From positions 2,790,001 through 2,854,000 of the forward strand of contig NZ_BSUM01000001.1 in the NCBI RefSeq assembly GCF_030161595.1: a stretch of 64,000 nt of DNA, written 5' to 3'. This DNA is from Litorihabitans aurantiacus. GTDB taxonomy: Bacteria; Actinomycetota; Actinomycetes; Actinomycetales; Beutenbergiaceae. How positions within the stretch are numbered: position 1 is the first letter of the stretch; each line of letters starts with the position of its first letter. Positions 1 to 8,698 of this stretch are shown here, piece after piece. A program made the translations under genes and the position numbers. The notes beneath the pieces were generated by a model, which did not search any database, was not told the DNA's origin, and worked only from the letters and a program-made list of their open reading frames with translations.

Positions 1-2
1 CC

Positions 3-908
3 GTCGCCCCGCCCGCCGGCGGCGCGTTCGCCGACACCGCCACCGCGGCGTGGGGGCTGCTCGCGACGGGCGTGGTCGGGGCGGGGGCGGGTGCGGCGTC
101 GACCCCCTGGGACGGTGACGGCGTCGTCGTGGCCGTGCTCGACACGGGGGTCGACGCCGAGCACCCCGACCTCGCCGGCCGCATCGTGACGGCGCGGTCG
201 TTCGTCGACGGCGAGGGCGCGCACGACCGCAACGGTCACGGCACGCACGTGGCCGGGACGGTCGCGGGCGCGCGGGAGCCGGCCGGCGGCGGACCGCGCT
301 ACGGGGTGGCACCCGGCGCCCGTCTGCTGGTGGGCAAGGTCCTGGGGGACGACGGGAGCGGCACCTCGGGCGGTGTCCTCGAGGGGCTGAACTGGGCGGT
401 CGAGCAGGGCGCCCACGTCGTGTCGATGTCGCTGGGCACCCCGGTCGCCGTCGGCGAGCCGCATCTGCGCTACTACGAGGCGGCGGCCCGCGCGGCGCTC
501 GCCGCAGGGACGGTGGTGATCGCGGCCGCGGGCAACGACGGACCGGAACCGGTGAACTCCCCCGCGAACTGCCCGTCGGTCATGGCCGTGGCGGCGCTGG
601 ACACCCGGCTGCGCCGCGCGGACTTCTCGTGCATCGGCCTCAACGGTGACGGCGGCGAGGTCGACATCGCCGCGCCCGGCGTCGCGATCCTGTCCGCCCA
701 CCCGCTCGCCCTCGCGCCGACGGCGGTGCTCGACGGCACGAGCATGGCCACGCCGCACGTCTCGGGGCTGGCGGCGCTCGCCGCCCAGGCGACCGGGTCC
801 CGCGGTCGCGACCTGTGGGAGCACCTCGTCACGACCGCCGCGCCGCTGGCCGACTCCGCGCGCGACGTGGGTCGGGGTCTGGCGGTGGCGCCCCCGCACT
901 CGTCATGA
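3..908 (+). CDS. Subtilisin-like serine peptidase (S8), 5' end outside window
   Basis: The frame is open from the first bases of the window, so the true start lies upstream and the signal peptide and any N-terminal part are missing. The S8 catalytic triad is visible: Asp in VAVLDTGVD, His in NGHGTHVAGT and Ser in GTSMATPHVSG. The oxyanion-hole Asn is in AAGNDG. Two Cys residues (in NCPSV and FSCIG) could form a disulphide. The family is normally exported and hydrolyses extracellular protein. I see no C-terminal cell-wall anchor. A small gene 55 bp downstream encodes a protein resembling a subtilase propeptide and may partner it. The family call is secure; the substrate is unknown. Confidence 0.93.
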   Translation, partial: VAPPAGGAFADTATAAWGLLATGVVGAGAGAASTPWDGDGVVVAVLDTGVDAEHPDLAGRIVTARSFVDGEGAHDRNGHGTHVAGTVAGAREPAGGGPRYGVAPGARLLVGKVLGDDGSGTSGGVLEGLNWAVEQGAHVVSMSLGTPVAVGEPHLRYYEAAARAALAAGTVVIAAAGNDGPEPVNSPANCPSVMAVAALDTRLRRADFSCIGLNGDGGEVDIAAPGVAILSAHPLALAPTAVLDGTSMATPHVSGLAALAAQATGSRGRDLWEHLVTTAAPLADSARDVGRGLAVAPPHSS

Positions 909-963
909 TGGGGTGCACACCCCGCGCAGGCCGCCGGGGTGCGGCGATCAGGAGGGACCCCGC

Positions 964-1329
964 GTGCGCAGGAACCGCGAATCGATCCCGGACTCGGTGT
1001 CGGACCTCGACGCCGTCGACGCGCGGACGGGGGCGGTCGTGCGGCACCCCCGGCCCGAGCACGACGGCGGGGGTGGATCCGGACACCCGGAGGCGCCCGG
1101 CTCGGACTCAGCGCCGCGGACGTCGGTGGTCGTGACGGTCGACGGCGACCTGCCCCGGGCCCTCCCGGCGCTCCGGGACGCCGGGCTGCGCATCGAGCGG
1201 ACGCTCACCGCGCTGTCGGTGGTGACGGGGACGGTCGAGATCGGGCGCGAAGGAGCGATCGCGGCGATCCGCGGCGTCCACGTCGAGCGCGAGCAGACGG
1301 TGCGCGCGACGGCGGGTCCCGCCGCCTGA
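964..1329 (+). CDS. Small protein resembling a stand-alone subtilase propeptide/I9 inhibitor
   Basis: 121 residues. The GTG start is chosen because AGGAGG at 950-955 sits 8 nt upstream. The first ~45 residues are polar and Pro/Gly/Asp-rich. The rest (about 52-115) alternates strand and helix, begins SVVVTVDGDL and ends GVHVEREQTVRA. That ending resembles the I9/subtilisin propeptide pattern in which a final strand reads GV..VE.D..V. No signal peptide is evident, which argues against a secreted inhibitor unless export is non-classical. It lies directly downstream of the S8 peptidase, probably cotranscribed. The propeptide reading is my inference from pattern; a generic small hypothetical protein remains possible. 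Confidence 0.7.
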   Translation: MRRNRESIPDSVSDLDAVDARTGAVVRHPRPEHDGGGGSGHPEAPGSDSAPRTSVVVTVDGDLPRALPALRDAGLRIERTLTALSVVTGTVEIGREGAIAAIRGVHVEREQTVRATAGPAA

Positions 1330-1330
1330 G

Positions 1331-1915
1331 TCAGGCTCCTGCGCCGCCCACCGGGGCCTCGACCGCGCCCCACCGGACGACCTGGTCGACGGCGTCGAGC
1401 CGGGCGGCGGCGGCGACCTCGTCCCCGCGGCCGCGGGCGGCGAGCTCCCGTCCCGATCCGCTCGCGGACACGAGGTGGACGACGGCGCGGCGCAGCCCGA
1501 CGAACGCCTCGCACGCCACGGCGGCCTCGGGCGAGCTGTGGTCGGTGCCCCGCTCGGCGAGCGCGGCGATCACGGCACCGACACCGAGCTGGTCCTCGAC
1601 GGTCACGCGTCCCTCCTCGCCCGCGGCGATCACGGCGATCGACGTGCGGCGCCCGCGCTCGTGCTGGATCGCGAGGCACGCCGTCGCGACGGCGGCGGCG
1701 TTGGTCAGGCCGCCGAGGAGCACGTCCGCGCCGCGCGCGATCTCGCGGTCGAGCGCCGTCGCGAGGTCGTCGTCGAGCGACCCGAGCACGTCGACGGCCA
1801 CGACGACGTCGGCGGGCTCCAGCCGCGCGAGCCCGCTCGCACCCCACTCGAGCCGGACCTGGTAGCCACCCTGCGCCACGTGCTCCGGGAGCGGGCCGAT
1901 CGAGGTCGAGGTCAT
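1331..1915 (-). CDS. 2-phosphosulfolactate phosphatase (ComB)-like protein
   Basis: 194 residues. The sequence resembles the ComB family: VRLEWGASG near the start, a VVAVDVLGS segment (family pattern VvVDVLR/S), LLGGLTNA, and the Glu-rich AAGEEGRVTVEDQLGVGA followed by VACEAFVG. In archaea ComB hydrolyses phosphosulfolactate in coenzyme M synthesis. Actinobacterial homologues are common without that pathway, so the substrate here is unknown. Its ATG overlaps the stop of the upstream MFS gene (ATGA at 1912-1915), implying translational coupling. It may therefore act on a metabolite handled by that exporter. It ends 2 nt from the convergent propeptide-like gene. Confidence 0.75.
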   Translation of the reverse strand: MTSTSIGPLPEHVAQGGYQVRLEWGASGLARLEPADVVVAVDVLGSLDDDLATALDREIARGADVLLGGLTNAAAVATACLAIQHERGRRTSIAVIAAGEEGRVTVEDQLGVGAVIAALAERGTDHSSPEAAVACEAFVGLRRAVVHLVSASGSGRELAARGRGDEVAAAARLDAVDQVVRWGAVEAPVGGAGA

Positions 1916-3264
1916 CGCGCGACCGCCTCGGCCGGAACCGGCGCGTCGTGCGCGTCGGGCACGGCGGCGACGTCGCCACCCGCAGCGCGCTCGCCCCGCC
2001 GCTCGACCGCGCGGCTCGCCAGCGCCAGCGCCAGACCCGCGACGGCGAGCGCCACGCCCACCCACGTCGGCGCCTCGTACCCGAGGCCGGCCGAGATGAC
2101 GGCGGCGCCGAGCGCGGCACCGAGGAAGTTGCCGATGTTCAGCGAGGAGTGGTTGAGCGCGGCGGCCAGGGTCTGCGAGTCGCCCGCGACGTCCATGAGA
2201 CGGGTCTGGATCGTGGGCGAGAGCGCGGACGCGACCGCCCCCACGAGGAAGAGCAGCGGCAGGAGCAGCGCGGCCGTGCTCGCGGTCAGCGCGAGCACCA
2301 CCATGACGACGATGAACACGGGGAACAGTCGTAGCACGGAGCGCAGGGCCCCACGGTCCGCGAGCACGCCGCCGGCGAAGTTGCCCACCGTCATCCCGAC
2401 ACCCACGAGGACCAGCGCCCAGGGCACGACGCCCTGACCGAGGCCCGCGACGTCGTTCACGAGCGGGGCGACGTAGCTGTAGATCGCGAAGAAGCCGCCG
2501 AAGCCGATCGAGCCGATCCCGAGCGCGAACCAGACCTGCCCCCGGCGCAGCGAGCTGAGCTCGCGGCGCACGGTCGCACCGGCGTCGCCCTGCTGCTGGG
2601 GGACGAGGAGGGCGACGGCGAGCGTGGCGGCCACGAAGACACCCGTCACCGCGAGGTAGGCCACCCGCCAGCCCTGCCGCTGACCGAGCGCGGTGATGAG
2701 CGGGACGCCGACGACGTTGGCGACCGTCAGGCCCGAGAGGACCAGGGCGACCCCCTTGCCGCGATTGCCCGGACCCATGAGCTGCGCCGCCACGAGCGCG
2801 GCGATGCCGAAGTAGGCGCCGTGCGGCAGACCGGCGACGAAGCGCGCCACGATCGCGAGCTCGTAGGTGGGCGCCGCGGCGGACAGCAGGGTGGCGACCG
2901 CGAACGCGCTGGTGAAGATGACCAGGAGCCGGCGGCGCGGGAAGCGCGCCACCGTGGCGGCGATCGTCGGGGCGCCGAGGACGACACCGAGCGCGTAGGC
3001 CGAGATGAAACCACCCGTGTGCGCGATCGCCTGCTCCGACCCGGAGGTCCACGTCTCCGGGAGCAGGTCCTGGGCGATCTGCGGCAGCAGCCCCATCGCG
3101 ACGAACTCCGTCGTGCCGATCCCGAAGCCGCCGAGCGCGAGCGCGAGGAGCGCGAGGCGGGTGCGGGCTCGCGAGAGCGGCGGGCGCGGCGTGGAAGTCC
3201 GGGGGCCCGGGGCGTCCCAGGGGGCTGCGGTGTCGGCGGTCGCGGGGTTCTCGGCGCTGGTCAT
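1912..3264 (-). CDS. MFS transporter, DHA1/AraJ-like efflux permease
   Basis: 450 residues from the ATG at 3264, chosen over an upstream in-frame start because AGGAGG (3274-3279) lies 9 nt before it. About twelve hydrophobic segments are visible. The N-terminal GGFGIGTTEFVAMGLLPQIA motif is typical of DHA1 drug/sugar efflux proteins (AraJ, NepI, PbuE). A basic loop (VARFPRRRLL) fits the MFS motif A position between TM2 and TM3. The protein sits in the inner membrane, with likely proton-coupled export. The substrate cannot be read from sequence. It is coupled to the downstream ComB-like gene by an ATGA overlap. Confidence 0.88.
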   Translation of the reverse strand: MTSAENPATADTAAPWDAPGPRTSTPRPPLSRARTRLALLALALGGFGIGTTEFVAMGLLPQIAQDLLPETWTSGSEQAIAHTGGFISAYALGVVLGAPTIAATVARFPRRRLLVIFTSAFAVATLLSAAAPTYELAIVARFVAGLPHGAYFGIAALVAAQLMGPGNRGKGVALVLSGLTVANVVGVPLITALGQRQGWRVAYLAVTGVFVAATLAVALLVPQQQGDAGATVRRELSSLRRGQVWFALGIGSIGFGGFFAIYSYVAPLVNDVAGLGQGVVPWALVLVGVGMTVGNFAGGVLADRGALRSVLRLFPVFIVVMVVLALTASTAALLLPLLFLVGAVASALSPTIQTRLMDVAGDSQTLAAALNHSSLNIGNFLGAALGAAVISAGLGYEAPTWVGVALAVAGLALALASRAVERRGERAAGGDVAAVPDAHDAPVPAEAVAR

Positions 3265-3346
3265 GAGGGTTCGCCTCCTCGGGCTGTGCGGTGAGGTGCG
3301 CACCGAGCGGTGCGGGGCGGCGGCGCACGATTGGGGCGTCTCCGTC

Positions 3347-3359
3347 AATCGTAACGATT
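3347..3359. promoter_or_regulatory. 13-bp palindrome / candidate -10 upstream of the MFS gene
   Basis: AATCGTAACGATT is symmetric around its central base and lies ~83 bp upstream of the MFS start. Read on the minus strand it contains TACGAT, an acceptable sigma70 -10. An operator overlapping the promoter would fit, but no local regulator gene is present. Confidence 0.35.
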
Positions 3360-3428
3360 CGATAGCTCGTCACGCTACGCCTCACCCCACCCCGCGGCGT
3401 GCTCTCCACCACACCGCGGGTGCGGTGT

Positions 3429-3890
3429 TCAGGAGTCGGTCTCGGTGAAGGTGGTTGCGACCCAGTAGACCTCGTCGGCCGCGAGGAGCTGCACCTCGAC
3501 CGGGTCCAGTGGATCCAGGGGCGTGCCGTCGCCGTCGGCACCCAGGCCCATGCCTGCGGTGCCGTCGTCGCACCGCTGATCGGTGATGCGGTCGCTCCCG
3601 TTGACCCGGAGCGTGATCCGGCCCTCGCCCAGGCAGAACATCTTGAAGAACTTCCCCAGCTCCGTCCCGGGGATGTCGAAGACGGCGCTGCCGCGCCCGG
3701 CGTGCGGGGTGACGAGCACCTCCTCGAGCCGTGACTCGCCGTCGAGTAGGCGCTCGGCGGCATCGATCGCGTAGTCGAGGGAAGGCTCCTCGCGCCCGGT
3801 CGGATCCGAACACCCCGCGACGGTCGCGGCGACCACCCCGAGCGTCGCGGCAAGGCGTGCAGGGGAACGGCGGCCTCGTCGTGTCGTCAT
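3429..3890 (-). CDS. Putative lipoprotein, unknown function
   Basis: 153 residues. The N-terminus has basic residues (TTRRGRRSPAR), a hydrophobic stretch and a lipobox ATVAGC with Cys27, so it should be diacylated and anchored outside the membrane. The mature part is acidic and has one further Cys pair (FCLGEG and QRCDD) that may form a disulphide. I recognise no domain. It is transcribed in the same direction as the MFS gene but separated by ~165 bp. It diverges from the Rsm22 gene across a 78-bp gap. Confidence 0.75.
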   Translation of the reverse strand: MTTRRGRRSPARLAATLGVVAATVAGCSDPTGREEPSLDYAIDAAERLLDGESRLEEVLVTPHAGRGSAVFDIPGTELGKFFKMFCLGEGRITLRVNGSDRITDQRCDDGTAGMGLGADGDGTPLDPLDPVEVQLLAADEVYWVATTFTETDS

Positions 3891-3956
3891 CGATCCACGC
3901 TAGGCGACCTGGTGTCGTCGCGCCCGGTGGGCGCGGCCCTCTCGGAGGTCTCGACC

Positions 3957-3962
3957 TAGGAT
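3957..3962 (+). promoter_or_regulatory. -10 box of a probable leaderless promoter (Rsm22 gene)
   Basis: TAGGAT ends exactly 6 nt before the GTG at 3969 and there is no Shine-Dalgarno between them. The same arrangement recurs at several starts in this window. Confidence 0.5.
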
Positions 3963-3968
3963 CGCCAG

Positions 3969-4991
3969 GTGCCCGCCACGTCCGTCATGCCCGCCGCCCT
4001 GCGCGGAGCCGTCGAGGCCGAGCTCGCCGATGCGCGCGGCGCGCGCACGACGTCGGACGCGCGTCGCCTCTCGGACCGCTACCTCGCCGACCGCCCCGCC
4101 GACCGGCCCATCGTCGCGAGCCCCGACGACGCCGCCGCGTACGTCACCGCGCGGATGCCCGCCACGTTCGCCGCCGTCGCGTTCGCCCTCGCACAGGTGC
4201 GCGACGCCGTCCCGCACCTCGCGCCGCGCAGCCTCCTCGACCTCGGCAGCGGCTCCGGCGCCGCGACGTGGGCGGCGTGGGACGTCTTCGGCAGCCTCGA
4301 GCGCGCCGACCTCCTCGACTACTCGCGGCCCATGCTCGCCGCGGCGGAGCGGATGCTCGCGCACGCCGACCTGGCCGTCACCACCACCCTCGCGGATGCG
4401 AGCGCCACCCACCCCACCGCGGCGTCGCCGTCGGACCCCACGCACGACCTAGCCGTCGCCGCCTTCGTCCTGTCGGAGATCACGACGGCGCAGCGCACCG
4501 CCGTCGTCGAGCGCCTCACGGCCGCGGCGAGCGGCGCCATCGTCGTCGTCGAACCCGGGACGCCCGCCGGCTTCCGCCGCGTCCTGGCGGTCCGTGACCA
4601 GCTCCTCGCCGCCGGCTGGCGCGTCGTGGCGCCGTGCCCGCACTCCGGCGCGTGCCCCCTCGCCGGGGACGACGCCGACTGGTGCCACGCCGCCGTCCGA
4701 CTCGAGCGCAGCCGCGCGCACCGCCAGGCCAAGGCCGGTGAGCGCTCGTTCGAGGACGAGAAGCTGGCCTACGTCGCCGCCGTCCCTCCGGACTCCCCTG
4801 ACGCCGCCGACCTCCCCGCCGCGCGCGTGCTGCGCCACCCGCAGACCCACCCCGGCCACATCCGGCTCGAGCTGTGCACGGCCGCGGGCGAGCACGAGCG
4901 AGCCGTCGTGACCAAGCGCGACAAGGAGGCGTTCCGGGCGGCGCGCAAGGTCGAGTGGGGTCAGGCGTGGCGGACGGGGCCGCGCGCGTGA
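3969..4991 (+). CDS. Rsm22-family rRNA methyltransferase-like protein
   Basis: 340 residues from a GTG. A class I SAM-dependent methyltransferase fold is indicated by SLLDLGSGSGAATWAA (motif I) and VVVEPGTPAGFRR. The C-terminal part carries the Rsm22 Cys/His signature: APCPHSGACPL, then DWCHAAVRLERSR. Similar clusters bind a metal or Fe-S in the family. Rsm22 members associate with the small ribosomal subunit. Members in bacteria are presumed rRNA methyltransferases, but the target base is not established. The start follows a TAGGAT box by 6 nt. The stop overlaps the next gene (GTGA), so the two are cotranscribed. Confidence 0.88.
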   Translation: MPATSVMPAALRGAVEAELADARGARTTSDARRLSDRYLADRPADRPIVASPDDAAAYVTARMPATFAAVAFALAQVRDAVPHLAPRSLLDLGSGSGAATWAAWDVFGSLERADLLDYSRPMLAAAERMLAHADLAVTTTLADASATHPTAASPSDPTHDLAVAAFVLSEITTAQRTAVVERLTAAASGAIVVVEPGTPAGFRRVLAVRDQLLAAGWRVVAPCPHSGACPLAGDDADWCHAAVRLERSRAHRQAKAGERSFEDEKLAYVAAVPPDSPDAADLPAARVLRHPQTHPGHIRLELCTAAGEHERAVVTKRDKEAFRAARKVEWGQAWRTGPRA

Positions 4992-5824
4992 GCGCCGTCG
5001 CACTCACCGCGATGACGACCGCGCTCGCGCTGCTCACCCGTCTGCCCTGGGCGCAGAGCGAGTGGTGGCGTGCGGTCGTCGCGCGCTCGGAGCGGGGCGG
5101 CAACGCACTCGTCGAGGGCTATGGATGGACGAGCTACGTGCCGCTGTCCGGCGAGACGTTCATGTCCACGACGCGCCTGCCGGAGTGGCAGGTGTGGGTG
5201 CCACTCGCCGTCGGGCTCGTGGTGTGTCTCGTGCCGCCGCTGTGGCTGCGCGTGCGCGTCGTCGTCACGCTCGCGCACGAGCTCGGTCACGCCGCGGCGG
5301 GCGTCGTCGTCGGGCGCCGGTTCACGGGTTTCGTGGTGCGCTCGGACATGTCCGGGCACGCGGTCACGGTCGGGAAGCCGCGCGGCCCCGGCCTCGCGTG
5401 GACCACCTGGTCGGGCTACCCCGCGCCCGCGCTCCTCGCGGTCGGGCTCGTGGCGGCGGCCATCTCGGGCTGGGCGCCGCTCGTGCTCGGCGTCGTCACG
5501 CTCGTCTGCCTGGTCTGCCTGGTGTTCGTGCGCTCGTGGGCGACGGCGGGGGTCACCCTCGCGGTCGGCCTCGCCGCCGGGGCGCTGTGGTGGTGGCGGT
5601 CGGACGAGCGCTCGAGCACGGTGCTGCTCGTCGTCGCGGCGGTCCTGCTGGTCGGGGCGTGGCGGCACGTCTTCGCCGTCGCCCGCGCCCCGCGCCACTC
5701 CGACCCCGCGGAGATGTCGCGCCTGACGGGGCTGCCCGGGTGGTTCTGGGTCGGCACGCACCTGGTCACGGTCGCTGCGGCGACGGCGGCGATCGCCTGG
5801 CTCCTGCTGCGCGCCGCGACCTGA
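4988..5824 (+). CDS. M50B-like membrane metalloprotease family protein
   Basis: 278 residues. The GTG at 4988 overlaps the stop of the Rsm22 gene (GTGA) and is preferred over longer frames. The zinc motif HELGH (HExxH) lies at about residue 97 inside a hydrophobic segment (VVVTLAHELGHAAAG). It is followed by a TWSGYPAPALLAVGL stretch and several more membrane segments, the layout of 'peptidase M50B-like' proteins. It is predicted to cleave or bind within the cytoplasmic membrane. I do not see the PDZ domain of RseP-type site-2 proteases. The substrate is unknown. It converges with cutC with 3 bp between stops. Confidence 0.85.
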   Translation: MSAVALTAMTTALALLTRLPWAQSEWWRAVVARSERGGNALVEGYGWTSYVPLSGETFMSTTRLPEWQVWVPLAVGLVVCLVPPLWLRVRVVVTLAHELGHAAAGVVVGRRFTGFVVRSDMSGHAVTVGKPRGPGLAWTTWSGYPAPALLAVGLVAAAISGWAPLVLGVVTLVCLVCLVFVRSWATAGVTLAVGLAAGALWWWRSDERSSTVLLVVAAVLLVGAWRHVFAVARAPRHSDPAEMSRLTGLPGWFWVGTHLVTVAAATAAIAWLLLRAAT

Positions 5825-5827
5825 GGA

Positions 5828-6591
5828 TCACCGGGCCGCGCGCGCCGTGCGTGCAGCCGCGACGAAGGCCCGCGCGACGTCGAGGTCCGCCGTGAGCCAG
5901 CTCCCGCCGTCGCTCGTCCCGCCCAGGGGCGCACCGGCGTCGGGCTCCTGCCGCCGCGACGCGGAGGCGTGCACGGCGTCGACCCCCGCGGCCGCGAGGT
6001 CCGCGACCGTCCCGGCCGTGACGCCACCGCCCGCCATGATCTGCAGCCGGCCGCCCGCGGCCTCCACCATGCGGCGCAGGGTCGCCTCCCCGCGGGCGCT
6101 GTCGGCGCACCACCCGAGGTCAGCACACGCGCGACGCCGCCGCCCACCAGCGCCGCGACGGCCGCGACCGGGTCCGCCACGGTGTCCACGACGCGGTGCA
6201 CCGTGACCTCGCGTCCCCCGGCCACCTCGACGGCGCGCGCGACCAGCGCGAGGTCGAGCTCGGTCCCGCCGCCCGAGGCCGCCTGCGCCGCACCGACGAC
6301 CACGCCGTCGGCCCCGCGCTCGACCGCGGCGCGGACGTCGGCGAGCACGAGGTCGCGCTCGCCGTCGTCGTAGACGAACCCGCCCCCGCGCGGCCGCACG
6401 AGCACGTGCACCTCCGGGCCGCCCGCCGCCCGCGCGGCGACGGCGAGGTCGAGCAGGCCGGTCGACGGCGTGACGCCGCCGGTCTCGAGCGCGGCGCACA
6501 GCTCGATGCGGTCCGCCCCGGCGGCGGCCGCGACGGCGACGCCGCGCGGGTCCTGGACGGCGATCTCGACGGCGAGGGTGGAACCGGTCAT
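5828..6591 (-). CDS. cutC: Copper homeostasis protein CutC, split by a frameshift
   Basis: The N-terminal part from ATG 6591 reads AGADRIELCAALETGG and GADGVVVGAAQ, the CutC TIM-barrel signature. The frame is lost after RVLTSGGA near 6113. The continuation (ATLRRMVEAAGGRLQIMAGG, then AAGVDAVHASASR) is intact in the adjacent frame to the stop at 5828. One inserted base restores a 254-residue protein of normal family length. A good SD (GGAGG) precedes the start. CutC was named for copper tolerance in E. coli, but its biochemical role is unsettled. The split is probably a sequence error, because both halves remain conserved. Confidence 0.85.
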
Positions 6592-6618
6592 GGTGACCTC
6601 CGGTGGTGTCGGGTCGGG

Positions 6619-7922
6619 CTAGGGTGCCTTCAGGAAGGTGATCTCGCGCAGGACCTGCATCCACACGGTCCAGACCCAGGCGACCTGCGCCACCGCCAGG
6701 CCGGCCAGGAGGAGCGACGTCCACGCGCGGGCCGCCCACGCTGGACGCGGGACGAGCGCGACGAGCACGATCGCGAGCGGGAACGCCAGCAGCAGGAACC
6801 GCAGTTGGCTGGAGATGAGGTCCCCGACCGCCGCGAGGTAGAGCACGTACGCGGCCGACCACACCCACAGCTCGAGGCCGATCCGTCGCGGGCCGCGCAG
6901 CGCGCCGAGCACCAGGAGCCCGACGATCAGCGTGACGGCGCCGATCGTCAGCCCCACCCCGAGCGGCGAGAACGTCTCCACGCGCGTGAACCCCGCGAAG
7001 AGCCCGATGCCGCGATCGGGGCGCCACGCGCCCTGCGTCAGCACGTAGGCGTCGACCTGCCCCGTGACGGCACCCGCGATCAGCGGCCAGATGCCGCCCG
7101 AGAGCCCGGCCACGCCCAGCAGCCCCACCCCGGTGACCACCTCGCGCCGTGTCATCGCCTCGCGCCCGGCGCGGGCCTCGCGCCAGCGCAGGAGCAGGTG
7201 CACCGCGACCACCACCGCCATCGGCAGCGCGACGGCGCGCGTGAACCCCAGGGCCGCGACGGCGAGCATCGCCCAGCAGTAGCGCCGTCGCACGACCAGC
7301 AGCAGCGTCGTCGCCACGAGCAGGAGCGCGAGCGACTCGGTGTAGGCCACCTGGAGCACGACGGCGGAGGGGAAGAAGGCCACGAGGGCGACGGTGGCGA
7401 GCGGGAGGCCGGGGCGCGCCGCGACGGCGTGGGGCGCCGCGACTGTCACGAGGCGGTGCACCACGAGGAGGGCCGCCGCCCCGATCACGAGCGAGACCAG
7501 TGGCGCGACGACGATCCAGGTGCCGCCGGTCGCCGTCGTGATCGCCCGGACGATTCCGGGGTAGAGCGGGAAGAAGGCCCACTCGTTGATGACGACGACG
7601 CCGTCGCGCACCGGCAGGGCGTCCGGGTAGCCGCCGGCCCAGATGCGCTCGTACCACCAGGCGTCCCACCAGCGGCCGACGAAGACGCCATACGGCGGGC
7701 GGCCCTCGGGGTTGGGCCACCAGCCCTCGAACGACGGGCCCTGGTGGGTGCGCGCGATCAGGAGCGCGCCGGTGACGAGCACGCGGGAGGCGGCGTAGAC
7801 GCCGAGCACGTGCCAGACCCAGCGAGGGGGCGCGGGAGCGTGCGGATCCCGCGGAGGTCGGGGCGACGCCGCGGCCGCCCGGGTGCGTGCGGCGGGGCTT
7901 CGGCGCCACGCGTCGTCGTCAC
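6619..7922 (-). CDS. GT-C mannosyltransferase-like membrane protein (PIG-V type), N-terminus uncertain
   Basis: A polytopic protein with the acidic GT-C loop near the N-terminus (GRWWDAWWYERIWAGGYPD) followed by NEWAFFPLYPGIVRA. This is the PIG-V/actinobacterial mannosyltransferase pattern, where polyprenyl-phosphate mannose is the usual donor. The uninterrupted frame starts at GTG 7809 but lacks an SD and begins inside conserved-looking sequence (WVWHVLGVYAASR continues upstream without a start codon). Adding one base near 7822 joins it to a GTG at 7922 that follows a TAGCGT box (7930-7935). I therefore give 7922 as the likely start and 7809 as the minimal one. The target is probably a cell-envelope glycan or protein; this is inferred. 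Confidence 0.75.
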
Positions 7923-8051
7923 GCGGGCAACGCTAGCCTGCCGCTGGCCTGCAGGGCCGCGCCGCTGCGCGGTTCGGGGAGGCTGCCCGGGACGCGGACG
8001 AGCCGCCGCCCCGGAGGGCGACGGCTCGTCGTGCCGGTGCCGCCGGCAGGC

Positions 8052-8249
8052 TCAGGCGGGGTCCGTGCGCCCGCCCTCGTCCTCCTGGCGCTGCAGGGTC
8101 TCACCGTCCGCTGGCGGGTCGCCGGCGAGCGGGTCGGTCGCGCTCTCCCCCGCCTCGCCGAGGCGGGAGTTGAGGTGCGGCTCGTGCTCGGTGTCGCGGC
8201 GGTCGATCTCGCCGGCCTCGTAGGTGGGCTCACCGATCGGTTCGCTCAT
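8052..8249 (-). CDS. Small acidic hydrophilic protein MSEP-1, unknown function
   Basis: 65 residues starting MSEPIGEPTYEAGEIDRR. It is very hydrophilic and acidic, without Cys, membrane segment or signal peptide, and is probably disordered. GAGAGG lies upstream of the ATG. The start MSEP and general composition are shared with the next gene upstream, suggesting a related pair of small stress- or stationary-phase-type proteins. That role is a guess. Confidence 0.6.
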   Translation of the reverse strand: MSEPIGEPTYEAGEIDRRDTEHEPHLNSRLGEAGESATDPLAGDPPADGETLQRQEDEGGRTDPA

Positions 8250-8298
8250 GGTGGTCGTCCTCTCGTGTGGTGCTGGTGGTGGTCTCGCGGTCCGGCGC

Positions 8299-8522
8299 TC
8301 AGCCCTGACCGGCCTCGGGGCCCGTCCTCGGGTTGAGCATGTCCGGGTCGCCGTCGGGGTCGAGGTCGTCGTCACCCGGCGCACCCGGTGCGGCAGCGTC
8401 GTCGCCGTCGCCGTCGTCCGAGCGGCGGCGCTGCCGGTCCGGGGGTTGAGCATGTCGGGATCGGCGTCGGGGTCCGGGTTCGCACCGCTGGTCGCGTCGC
8501 GCCCGTCCGTCGGTTCGCTCAT
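8299..8522 (-). CDS. Small acidic protein MSEP-2 with duplicated DPDMLNPRTG motif, frameshifted
   Basis: ATG at 8522 (MSEPTDGRDATSG). The motif DPDMLNPRTG appears once before and once after a frameshift near 8430-8440. Restoring one base in the GCCGCCGC stretch gives a 74-residue protein ending DPDMLNPRTGPEAGQG. The linker is rich in Asp, Ala and Gly. No known domain is seen. The retained second motif in the other frame shows the coding sequence is real. It is in the same orientation as, and 49 bp from, MSEP-1. Confidence 0.55.
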
Positions 8523-8698
8523 GGTCCTCTCCTTCGATCGCCGTCGCCCCCTGCTCCTCCATCGTGCGCCCGCGGGCGTGGGCCGACAAGGATCCTGTGC
8601 CGCGCCCGCCGGAGGTGGGAGACCCGCGGGCCACGCCGCGCCGTCGGGGTGCGAGGGTGGAGGCAGGAGCACGACGGCGATCGGGACGGGTGAGCAGC

